From the NCBI GenBank assembly GCA_965219875.1, contig CBDCOW010000003.1, forward strand, positions 124,001 to 188,000: 64,000 bases of DNA. Reading direction: 5' to 3'. The first letter of the stretch is position 1. Every line of letters begins with the position of its first letter. The translations under genes and the position numbers were made by a program. This document shows, piece by piece, positions 1 through 7,068 of the stretch. Below the pieces are notes generated by a model, which was not told the origin of the DNA, searched no databases, and worked only from the letters and a program-made list of their open reading frames with translations. The DNA comes from DAOUKH01 sp965219875 (GTDB lineage Bacteria > Chloroflexota > Dehalococcoidia > SHYB01).

Positions 1-477
1 CCCCAGAAGCTCGTCCCGGACCTCGCCGGGCACCTTGAAGACGGACTTGTTGGCGTGGATGTAGTAGTAGTCGGCGAAGGTGCCCTGGAAGTAGGGAAAT
101 TCGCCGACCTTCGACCGGTTCCCGTGCTTGTAGAGGCAGAGGTTGATCCGGCCCTCCAGGCAGAGATGGCAACGGCCGCAGGGGTCGATGGCGGCGTGGA
201 CGATGCGATCGCCCTCGTGCAGCGGCGCGCCGAGGGAATCCGTCGTGACTCCCTTCCCCAGCTTGTAGACGACGCCCGCGCCCTCGTGCCCCAAGTGGGA
301 GCCCTGCGGTGGCAGGGGATACGTCGTGTCGCCGCGCCACAGGTGCATGTCGGAGCCGCACAGCCCCGCCTGCGTGATCTTCAAGACCATGCACCCCGGC
401 GCGGGATCGGGCACGTCGAACTCCTCGATCGCCACCGGCTGAGCATGCGCCTTCAAGATCGCGGCTCTACCCTTCAT
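1..477 (-). CDS. Zinc-dependent alcohol dehydrogenase, C-terminal part outside window
   Basis: The N-terminal 159 residues of a medium-chain (MDR) dehydrogenase are present; the window edge removes the NAD-binding half. The GroES-like domain shows a catalytic zinc site (Cys40 in CGSDMH, His64-Glu65 in GHEGAG) and four structural-zinc cysteines (Cys100, 103, 106, 114). The ATG at 477 has AGGAGA five bases upstream. It follows the MBL-fold gene on the same strand after about 44 bases, so the two are probably co-transcribed. The family oxidises alcohols or polyols with NAD(P); the substrate cannot be read here. The window contains a second, only distantly similar MDR enzyme at 49608-50696. Confidence 0.9.
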   Translation of the reverse strand, partial: MKGRAAILKAHAQPVAIEEFDVPDPAPGCMVLKITQAGLCGSDMHLWRGDTTYPLPPQGSHLGHEGAGVVYKLGKGVTTDSLGAPLHEGDRIVHAAIDPCGRCHLCLEGRINLCLYKHGNRSKVGEFPYFQGTFADYYYIHANKSVFKVPGEVRDELLG

Positions 478-521
478 CACATCTCCTCTTCAGAACTTCA
501 ACTACAACAGACCAACGCCCC

Positions 522-1382
522 TTACGCCGCGGGCTCGTAGCCGAACCGCCCGTTCCTGTCGACGATGCGGCCGCCCTCGGCAATCGTGAAGTGCGTCGGC
601 ACCACGAGCGTGTCGGTGTCGGCGTAGCGTTCGAGGAAGTCGCGGCGCGTCACGCCCGCGAGCTTCTTGTTCACCGTGACCGCGATCTCCCAACTCGGCT
701 GCGCCACCTGGAGCGCGTGATGCAGCATGTCGCCGGTGAACACCGCCTCGGCGCCGTTGGACTTCACGTGCAGTCCGGCGTGCCCCGGCGTGTGCCCCTC
801 CAGCGGCTCGATCCAGGCGTCGTCGTCGATGGCGTACTCATCGCCCACCATCACGGCTAAGCCGGCGTCCACGACTGGGGCGACGCTGTCCGCCATGACG
901 TCGCGGCCCCACTCCTCGCCCGCGGGGGACGTCCAGTGCTCGTACTCTTTCCGCCTGAAAAGGTGCTTGGCGTTGGGGAAGGTGGGGACCCACTTGCCGT
1001 CCTCGAGCCGCGTGTTCCAACCGACGTGGTCGAAGTGCATATGGGTGCAGAACACGTAGTCGACCGATTCCGGCTCGACCCCATTCTTGCGGAGGTCGGC
1101 GAGGAACGGCGTCTTGAGCATACTGGCGTTCTCCCTGTCACGGGGCTTGTCGTTGCCCAAGCAGGTATCGATCATGATGGTGCTTCGGGATGTCCGGAGC
1201 ACGTAGCAGCGAAAGATCAGCGTGGACTGGCCCTCGGGCCCAAAGAGGCGCCGGTCGAGCGTGGGAGTGAGCTCGGCGAGCTCTTCGGGCGCGGCGCGGG
1301 GAAAGAACTCCTTAGGGTCGGGGTGCATGACGCCCTCGACGATCTCGAACGCCTCGAAGTCCCCGATTTTGAAGCCGGCCAT
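522..1382 (-). CDS. MBL-fold metallo-hydrolase
   Basis: This is a 286-residue metallo-beta-lactamase-fold hydrolase. The dinuclear metal site is visible: HMHFDH at about residues 114-119, GHTPGH at about 196-201, an Asp in FTGD near 218 and a C-terminal His in THFT. There is no signal peptide, so it is probably cytoplasmic. This branch includes lactonases and other ester or amide hydrolases; I cannot assign a substrate. The ATG at 1382 has GGAGGGAG just upstream, and a TATACT hexamer lies 57 bases upstream on the same strand. A related enzyme sits at 39940-40779. Confidence 0.88.
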   Translation of the reverse strand: MAGFKIGDFEAFEIVEGVMHPDPKEFFPRAAPEELAELTPTLDRRLFGPEGQSTLIFRCYVLRTSRSTIMIDTCLGNDKPRDRENASMLKTPFLADLRKNGVEPESVDYVFCTHMHFDHVGWNTRLEDGKWVPTFPNAKHLFRRKEYEHWTSPAGEEWGRDVMADSVAPVVDAGLAVMVGDEYAIDDDAWIEPLEGHTPGHAGLHVKSNGAEAVFTGDMLHHALQVAQPSWEIAVTVNKKLAGVTRRDFLERYADTDTLVVPTHFTIAEGGRIVDRNGRFGYEPAA

Positions 1383-1438
1383 AAAGTCGCTCCCTCCTTG
1401 CCTCTACGCGCCGCGGGCGCCGCGCGCGGACTCGCCGG

Positions 1439-1444
1439 AGTATA
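1439..1444 (-). promoter_or_regulatory. Putative -10 element of the MBL-fold gene
   Basis: TATACT on the minus strand, 57 bases upstream of the ATG at 1382. No good -35 hexamer is visible. It belongs to a recurring set of TATA(A/C)T boxes ahead of genes in this window. Confidence 0.4.
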
Positions 1445-1489
1445 GCAGCGCCCCGCGCCAGTTCGCTGTACCCGACACCTCGGCCCGCC

Positions 1490-1495
1490 TATAAT
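1490..1495 (+). promoter_or_regulatory. Putative -10 element of the VOC gene
   Basis: A perfect TATAAT, 37 bases upstream of the ATG at 1533. The -35 region is GC-rich with no recognisable hexamer. It sits back to back with the minus-strand box at 1439-1444. Confidence 0.45.
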
Positions 1496-1532
1496 CAGGA
1501 CTACCGTAGTTCACGGTTTAGGGAGACCAAGC

Positions 1533-1904
1533 ATGGCTAACTTCGACCTTCACCACCTCCACCACAAGGCAACGGACATCGAGAAGGCGGCGCGGTTTTA
1601 TGTCGACTGCCTCGGTGCGAAGGAGACCGGCCGCAAAGAAGATTGGATGATCGACGTCGAACTCTGCGGCGTCCGCATACGGATCACGACGTTTCACGCA
1701 GAATCGCCTACCGAGCAGGCCCACGGACTGGAGCACATCTCGCTGGACACCGACGATCTCCCCGGCGTGATCGAGGGACTGAAGGCTCAGGGTCTTCCGT
1801 TCAAGGAACAGCGCGATGCGGACGGGAAGATGTCGTGCTACGCCACGGGCCCAGACGGTACCCAGATCTACATCCTGCAGGGCCACGCCGGACACAAGTA
1901 CTAG
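1533..1904 (+). CDS. VOC (glyoxalase/extradiol dioxygenase) superfamily protein
   Basis: This 123-residue protein is the size of a single VOC module with two beta-alpha-beta-beta-beta units. It starts with the usual pattern (HHLHHKATD, then ARFYVDCLG) and ends with YATGPDGTQIYILQ, the position of a metal-ligand strand in many members. Families with this fold include glyoxalase I, epimerases, dioxygenases and resistance proteins; the sequence alone does not separate these. A perfect TATAAT lies upstream. It converges with the amidohydrolase at 1963-3120 and appears monocistronic. Confidence 0.85.
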   Translation: MANFDLHHLHHKATDIEKAARFYVDCLGAKETGRKEDWMIDVELCGVRIRITTFHAESPTEQAHGLEHISLDTDDLPGVIEGLKAQGLPFKEQRDADGKMSCYATGPDGTQIYILQGHAGHKY

Positions 1905-1962
1905 GCGTCAGTCGACGGGGTCCGTGAGTGTGCCGGCTGACCTGGGCCGTTAGCCCGCTGAG

Positions 1963-3120
1963 CTACGACAGGCTGAAGCCAAATACTCGCGCGGTGTTGG
2001 AATAGGTGATCTTGCCGAGGTCTTCCTCGGAGACGCCGTCGAATATCTCGCGGACTACTCGCCGTGACTCGGGCCAGGTGCATTCCGTATGCGGGTAGTC
2101 CGATCCCCAAAGCAGGTTGTCCACGCCGATGAGCGATCGCATGGCCACCGCGGTCCAGTCGTCCTGAAAGCTCACCGAGATATTCTGGTGAAAGAAGTCG
2201 CTCGGCATCATTTCGGTGCTGAATCGCTCCCAGCTGCCCCTGCGTTCTCGATAGCGTAGGTCCATTCGGAACAGCCAGTGCGCCACCCAGCCGCCCTGGT
2301 TCTCAACGCTCACAACCTTGAGTTTCGGGTGCCGCTCGAACACGCCCGCCATGATCATGGACGTGAGCGACCGCCTGATCCAATGGTCGCCGTTGATGTA
2401 CACGATTTCCAGCGGCTCGTTCGGGTCCATGGTCGGGTCGTGGTGGTACATGGGGAGGCCGTCGCGGACCGTGCGGTTCGACCCGGAGTGCAGGCAGAGC
2501 GGCATGCCCAATTCCTCCGCGGTTGACCAGAAAGGCTCGTAGTCCTGGCGGTGATATCCGTGGCCGTGGGCTGGATGGACGCTGATGATGGCGGCCTCTA
2601 GACCCAGCGCCCGGGCCCGGCGAAGCTCGTCCACACCCTCCTGGACGTCATCCAGGTTGATCATGGCCGCCCCCTTGAGCTTTTCGGGGTAGGGACGACA
2701 GAACTCCGCAATCCAATCGTTGTACGTGTGACAGATCGCGGACAAGAGCCCTGAATCCTCCAGCCGCCAAATGCCGCCCACGCCGCGCGTAGGGAAGAGG
2801 ACCGCGCCCTCTACACCATCGAGCTCCATATCCTTGATCGCCTCATGGGGGTCATATCCGCCAGGGCGCACGTTCGCCCAACGGTCCTCGAGTGATATCT
2901 CATACGGCCGGTCCGTCTGGTACCGCTCACCCGCATGGGTGGCCGTGCCGAGCGAGCCGATGGACCGGTTATCCTCGACAACGTACCAATCGGCTGTTTC
3001 GCCGCTGACCAGTCGTGGCGCCCGGTCCCGATACTTGGCCTCGATGCGACTCGTCCAAAGGTCCGGCGGTTCGACGATGTGATTGTCGGCGGATAGCAGT
3101 CTCAGCGTCGCCTGATCCAT
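1963..3120 (-). CDS. Amidohydrolase family protein (Amidohydro_2), copy A1
   Basis: This 385-residue TIM-barrel metal hydrolase opens with LLSADNHIVEPPDLW, in which the Asp-x-His replaces the classical His-x-His metal site, as in the decarboxylase/hydrolase Amidohydro_2 group. It ends with a metal-ligand Asp in GSDYPHTE. The start was set at 3120, not the upstream ATG at 3177, because GGAGG sits six bases before it and the paralogue at 11171-12355 begins at the same point. It is the last gene of the transporter operon, 71 bases after copy B1. Substrate unknown; hydrolysis or decarboxylation of a carboxylated compound is plausible. Confidence 0.88.
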   Translation of the reverse strand: MDQATLRLLSADNHIVEPPDLWTSRIEAKYRDRAPRLVSGETADWYVVEDNRSIGSLGTATHAGERYQTDRPYEISLEDRWANVRPGGYDPHEAIKDMELDGVEGAVLFPTRGVGGIWRLEDSGLLSAICHTYNDWIAEFCRPYPEKLKGAAMINLDDVQEGVDELRRARALGLEAAIISVHPAHGHGYHRQDYEPFWSTAEELGMPLCLHSGSNRTVRDGLPMYHHDPTMDPNEPLEIVYINGDHWIRRSLTSMIMAGVFERHPKLKVVSVENQGGWVAHWLFRMDLRYRERRGSWERFSTEMMPSDFFHQNISVSFQDDWTAVAMRSLIGVDNLLWGSDYPHTECTWPESRRVVREIFDGVSEEDLGKITYSNTARVFGFSLS

Positions 3121-3191
3121 GGGGCCTCCTCCACGTTCGGACCCACCCGTCGCTTCACCGCGGGCGGGTCGGCTCATTCGTCCACGGACGC

Positions 3192-4358
3192 TTAGCCGGC
3201 CTCACCGATCGGGAAGCCGTACAGCCGAACCGCGTTGTCTCGCGTAATCTTGGTCTTATCCTCGACGGGAATGCCCTCGAAGATGCGGTCGACGATCTCC
3301 CGGGACTTCGGAAACGTTGACTCCGCATGCGGGTAGTCAGCCCCCCACATCAGGTGGTCCACCCCCACGTGGTGACGCGCCTCGACTCCCATCGCGTCCT
3401 CTTGGAAGCTGATGTAGACGTTACGGCGGAAGAAGTCGCTGGGAATTGCGCTGCCCTCGAACCGGCGCCCCTGCAACCCGGCGACTCGATGTCTGTACGT
3501 ATCGTCCATCCGATTCAACAGGTAGAGCGCCCAGGAGATTTCGAACTCCGCGGCAACCACTTTCAAGCGTGGAAAGCGTTCGAACACTCCCCCGAAGGTT
3601 AGGGCGGCGATGGAAAGACGCAGGTCCTGCGCCGCTGCCGAGAATACTACGGGATCGAGGGGCGCCGCGGGGACCCCGATATCGGGCCGCCACCGTTCAG
3701 AGCCGACGTGGAGGGTCAGCGGGAGGTCCAAGTCCTGCGCCGCCGCCCACAGAGGCTCGTAGTTGGCATGGTCGTAACGCACGTAGGGACGCACCGGGAT
3801 CATCGCCCCGGCCAGGCCCATCTTGGCTGCCCGCTCAAGCTCTCTGACGCATTCTTGCATGCTGTCCACGTTGAGCATCGCGATCCCCTTGAGCCGCTGC
3901 GGGTAGGGGGCGCAGAAGTCGGCCACGTGGTCGTTATACGCTCGCACGCATGCCGAGCAGAGGTCCGTGTCCGCGATGCGGTAGAGCTGCAGACCGACCG
4001 TGGGATACAGGACCGTCGCGGCCACGCCGTCCAGGTCCATATCCTGAACGTGCGGATGCGGATCTAGTGCGCCGGGACGGATCTCCTCGATCCGCCCGTC
4101 CAACGATAGGTCCTGCGGGTTCGTGAACCGGACGCCGGCCTGATAGCCCGTGGCCCGGACACTATGGACTCTGACGCCGTCGGCATGCCATTCATCATAC
4201 TCGCCGACGCGGACCACCCTCGGCGCCCGGTCTCGATAAGCTTTGTCCACCCTTGTCGGCCACAGTTCCGCCGTCTCGAGGATATGAGAGTCCGAAGAGA
4301 TCAGCGGACAGCGCTCCGCGAGCGTTTCCGTTGGGTCGGTTCCGGTCTGCGTGCTCAT
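3192..4358 (-). CDS. Amidohydrolase family protein (Amidohydro_2), copy B1
   Basis: This 388-residue Amidohydro_2 protein has the N-terminal metal motif LISSDSHILE, a central LTLHVGSE His and the C-terminal GADYPHAES Asp. The open frame continues upstream into the permease gene, but the ATG at 4358 fits both the AAAGGAG about ten bases before it and the start of the close paralogue at 12389-13552. It lies 41 bases after the DppC-like permease and before copy A1, so it is probably part of the same transcript. B1 and A1 are related to each other, but each is far closer to its counterpart in the second pair. Confidence 0.87.
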   Translation of the reverse strand: MSTQTGTDPTETLAERCPLISSDSHILETAELWPTRVDKAYRDRAPRVVRVGEYDEWHADGVRVHSVRATGYQAGVRFTNPQDLSLDGRIEEIRPGALDPHPHVQDMDLDGVAATVLYPTVGLQLYRIADTDLCSACVRAYNDHVADFCAPYPQRLKGIAMLNVDSMQECVRELERAAKMGLAGAMIPVRPYVRYDHANYEPLWAAAQDLDLPLTLHVGSERWRPDIGVPAAPLDPVVFSAAAQDLRLSIAALTFGGVFERFPRLKVVAAEFEISWALYLLNRMDDTYRHRVAGLQGRRFEGSAIPSDFFRRNVYISFQEDAMGVEARHHVGVDHLMWGADYPHAESTFPKSREIVDRIFEGIPVEDKTKITRDNAVRLYGFPIGEAG

Positions 4359-4399
4359 GTACGACTTACTCCTTTGGAGCGGACCGAGCAAGAGGATGA

Positions 4400-5347
4400 T
4401 CAGGTTGCGGTTGGAGCCTCTGCCGCAGGGCCAATCCCACCCGCTCGAAGTCGAGGGTCGAGGACGTCCCGGATCGCGTCGCCTACCATGATGAAGCTCA
4501 AGATCGTCACGAAGATGATAACAGCGGTGGAGATTGCCAACCACGGCGCCAGCGTGGCGAACTCGGTCACTCCGACGTTGAGCATGCCGCCCCACGAAGG
4601 CGCCGGGGGTGGGGAGCCGACGCCCAGGAAGCTCAACGAGGCCGCGATGATGAGCGCGGCCGCGAACTGGTTCGTCATCAAGACGAGCACCGGGGCCATC
4701 GTGTTGGGCGTGATGTGCCTACCCATGACGCGCAGATCGGAGGCCCCAAGTGCCCTCGCCGCCTCGACATAGACCTCTTCTTTGAGACTGAGCACGGTTG
4801 CACGGACCAGCCGATTCGCGTACGGAATGTTGATGAACCCAATGGCGATGGCGACGTTCAGGTTGCTAGGACCGAGAGAGGCGACCAGCGCGAGCGCCAT
4901 GATCAGCGCCGGCATGGCCATCACGCCGTCCATGAAGCGTTGCACGATGAGGTCGAAAGGGCCGCCCCAGAACCCGCTCGCCAGACCCACGAGGCCCCCT
5001 ATGGCGACTCCCGCCACGACTGATCCGAACGCGACAAAGAGGGCGGGCCGGGTGGCGTGGACTAGCCGGCTGAACTGATCGCGGCCGACCTCGTCGGTCC
5101 CGAATAGAAACGTTGAGTTGGGCGACTCCAGCCGCAGGGCTACGTTGGTATGTAACGGTGGACTCGTGGCGATCTGTGACTCGAAGATGGCTATCACGAT
5201 CAGCGCGAAAATGATGAAGGCCCCGAACGCACCCAACGGTTTCGCCTTCGCGAGCCACCAGGCCCTCGCTCCGTAATAGGGGGCGGCCCTACGGGCCCAC
5301 CGAAGAGCCAGGGGGATCTTCCTGGCTATGAAGGTCTGCCAACGCAT
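4400..5347 (-). CDS. ABC transporter permease, DppC/OppC type
   Basis: This is a 315-residue inner-membrane permease of the peptide/nickel importer class. An N-terminal transmembrane helix near residues 35-55 is followed by the OppC-specific stretch containing FLFGTDEVGRD. Five further hydrophobic segments surround the EAA loop (EAARALGASDLRVMGRHI), which contacts the ATPase. It forms the translocation channel together with the permease encoded just upstream (17-base gap). The C-terminus DVLDPRLR is typical. No ATP-binding subunit gene is present in the window, so the energising ATPases must be encoded elsewhere. Confidence 0.92.
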   Translation of the reverse strand: MRWQTFIARKIPLALRWARRAAPYYGARAWWLAKAKPLGAFGAFIIFALIVIAIFESQIATSPPLHTNVALRLESPNSTFLFGTDEVGRDQFSRLVHATRPALFVAFGSVVAGVAIGGLVGLASGFWGGPFDLIVQRFMDGVMAMPALIMALALVASLGPSNLNVAIAIGFINIPYANRLVRATVLSLKEEVYVEAARALGASDLRVMGRHITPNTMAPVLVLMTNQFAAALIIAASLSFLGVGSPPPAPSWGGMLNVGVTEFATLAPWLAISTAVIIFVTILSFIMVGDAIRDVLDPRLRAGGIGPAAEAPTAT

Positions 5348-5364
5348 CTAGGGTACCCGCGCCT

Positions 5365-6324
5365 TCATGATTGGTATCGAATTCTCGGATCGAGGAACCC
5401 GTAGATCAAATCGAGCGACAGGTTGAGCAGCAAGACTCCCGCCGCGATCAGGAAGACGATCGTCTGCACGACTACCCAGTCTCTGTTTCCTATCCCATTG
5501 AGCAGCTGTGAGCCAACCCCCGGAAGCACGAAGATGGTCTCCGCGATGACGGACCCCGCCAACAGGTTGGCCAACTGCAGCCCGGCTATGGTTACCACGG
5601 GGAGGAGCGCGTTGCGGAGCCCGTGTCGCAAGACCGCTACGAGAGGAGTTAGCCCCTTCGCGTGGGCCGTCCGCATATAGTCCTGGCGGAGGACCTCGAG
5701 CATCGATGAGCGGGTCATCCTCACGAGAATCGCTGTTTCGTGCAACGCAAGGATTAGGGCAGGCCAGATGACGTGGGCGAGGTTGTTCATCGGGGCCTCG
5801 AGGAACGGCGTGTATTCGAGGGGTGGAAGCCACTTGAAATACACGGACATGATCAGAAGCAGCATGGAGCCGGCCAGAAAACTGGGCATGGCAAGACCGA
5901 AGACGGTGAACAGCCGCCCTACATAGTCCCAGGCGCCGTCCTGCTTGACCGCGCTCATTACCCCAATGGGGATCGAGATCACCAAGCCCATGATGGAAGC
6001 GAGAATCGCCAGCTCCAATGTCACCGGAAGGCTTTTCGCCAGCTCTTTGAAGACGGGCTGTCCGGTGACCAGCGAGTTGCCGCCATCCCCCTGCAGCAGG
6101 CCCCAAATCCAGTCGGCATACCGCTCTACCGGGGGACGGTCCAGCCCAAGCTCCTCGAGCGCCCTCTCGTACTGCTTGACGCTAATCGAGGATGTGCCGC
6201 CTTCCGTCACCTGAATAAGGGCGGCGTCGCCGGGCAGCAGATGGAAGATAACGAAGATGATGATCGAGACGATGAGGACCGTCGGGACGATCAGCAGAAG
6301 CCGGCGAGCCGTGTAGCCAGTCAT
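5365..6324 (-). CDS. ABC transporter permease, DppB/OppB type
   Basis: This 319-residue DppB-like permease starts with the family signature of one N-terminal transmembrane helix followed by a periplasmic region containing FHLLPGDAA. Five more helices follow, with an EAA loop around AHAKGLTPLVAVLRHGLRNA and the C-terminal LIYGFLDPRIRY. It pairs with the DppC-like protein 17 bases downstream. It lies 115 bases after the unknown gene at 6440-7003, in the operon headed by the solute-binding lipoprotein. Confidence 0.93.
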   Translation of the reverse strand: MTGYTARRLLLIVPTVLIVSIIIFVIFHLLPGDAALIQVTEGGTSSISVKQYERALEELGLDRPPVERYADWIWGLLQGDGGNSLVTGQPVFKELAKSLPVTLELAILASIMGLVISIPIGVMSAVKQDGAWDYVGRLFTVFGLAMPSFLAGSMLLLIMSVYFKWLPPLEYTPFLEAPMNNLAHVIWPALILALHETAILVRMTRSSMLEVLRQDYMRTAHAKGLTPLVAVLRHGLRNALLPVVTIAGLQLANLLAGSVIAETIFVLPGVGSQLLNGIGNRDWVVVQTIVFLIAAGVLLLNLSLDLIYGFLDPRIRYQS

Positions 6325-6439
6325 GCCGAGACGGCTCCACGTGGCGCCGTTGTTCTCCCGGCGCTAGGGCGCCGATGGGAGACCCAGCTAGGGAAAAGCA
6401 CGGAAGCCACCTTCGCAGGCCGCGCCGCGGACCCGCGGG

Positions 6440-7003
6440 TCATTGACCGGGAACGTCGGCAGGGCGCCAGTGCGGATAGACGCCGGCGCCGGTCAGATAG
6501 ACCGGGCCTTGCCAGTTCCTCTGCGCCCGTTCGCGCAACGCCTCCGCCCACCCGGCGACCTTCGGGAGCGCGGCGTCGACATCTCGGAGATCGATCCGGG
6601 AAGCCAACTCCGTGGCGCCCGCCTCGATGAGCATCGGGACGAGCCGGTCCCGCAGCCGTTCAATCGACCACTCGACCATGTCGCCGGACGCGGCTGGGTC
6701 GTACCACACGTGCTCCTGGCGCTGGGTAGCCCAGCTGATGTAGTGATAGTGGGGCCTGATCAGGAAGCAGTCGAAACGCAGGTGCTCAGGGGCCCTGATC
6801 CCGGACGACCCCTCATACACATGGATGGTCAATCCGTGATCGTTGATTTCATCCGTCAGCTCGCCCTCGGCGTCTCTCTGACACAAGAAACGGTATTCGA
6901 CGGCGAACGTGATCGGGCCGGCCTCGATGAACTCTGTCCCAACCTCATCGGCCGGCTCAAGTTTCTGATCGTTGACGGGCTCGGTGAACTGAATCATGTC
7001 CAC
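6440..7003 (-). CDS. Conserved-looking hypothetical protein inside the transporter operon
   Basis: This is a 187-residue soluble protein with no signal peptide or membrane segment. It is rich in aromatic and His residues in the middle (FLIRPHYHYISWATQ, then EHVWYDP), followed by a helical, acidic C-terminal half. I do not recognise the family with certainty. GGGGTGG precedes the ATG at 7003. It sits between the solute-binding lipoprotein and the permeases and reads with them. That suggests a role linked to the transported compound, for example a small enzyme or binding protein. The coding strand is secure from its position and lack of overlap; the function is not. Confidence 0.7.
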   Translation of the reverse strand: MDMIQFTEPVNDQKLEPADEVGTEFIEAGPITFAVEYRFLCQRDAEGELTDEINDHGLTIHVYEGSSGIRAPEHLRFDCFLIRPHYHYISWATQRQEHVWYDPAASGDMVEWSIERLRDRLVPMLIEAGATELASRIDLRDVDAALPKVAGWAEALRERAQRNWQGPVYLTGAGVYPHWRPADVPGQ

Positions 7004-7011
7004 CCCAGATC

Positions 7012-7046
7012 AACCTCGGCTGCACGAGCTCCGTGCAGCCGAGGTT
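7012..7046 (-). terminator. Perfect 15-bp intercistronic hairpin after the solute-binding protein gene
   Basis: A perfect inverted repeat (15-bp stem at 7012-7026 and 7032-7046, 5-base loop) lies between the end of the solute-binding protein gene and the next gene. No U-run follows on the minus strand. It is therefore more likely a partial terminator or 3'-stabilising structure than a full stop. Such hairpins raise binding-protein levels above those of the permeases in other ABC operons (established for malE-type operons; inferred here). Confidence 0.7.
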
Positions 7047-7068
7047 CAAGGCTTTGGCTAAGGGTTCC

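Noticed and set aside
1950..1966. tRNA-like stretch GTAGCTCAGCGGGCTAA on the minus strand
   Set aside because: It resembles a D arm, but no acceptor stem, anticodon arm or T arm is present around it, and it overlaps the stop codon of amidohydrolase A1.
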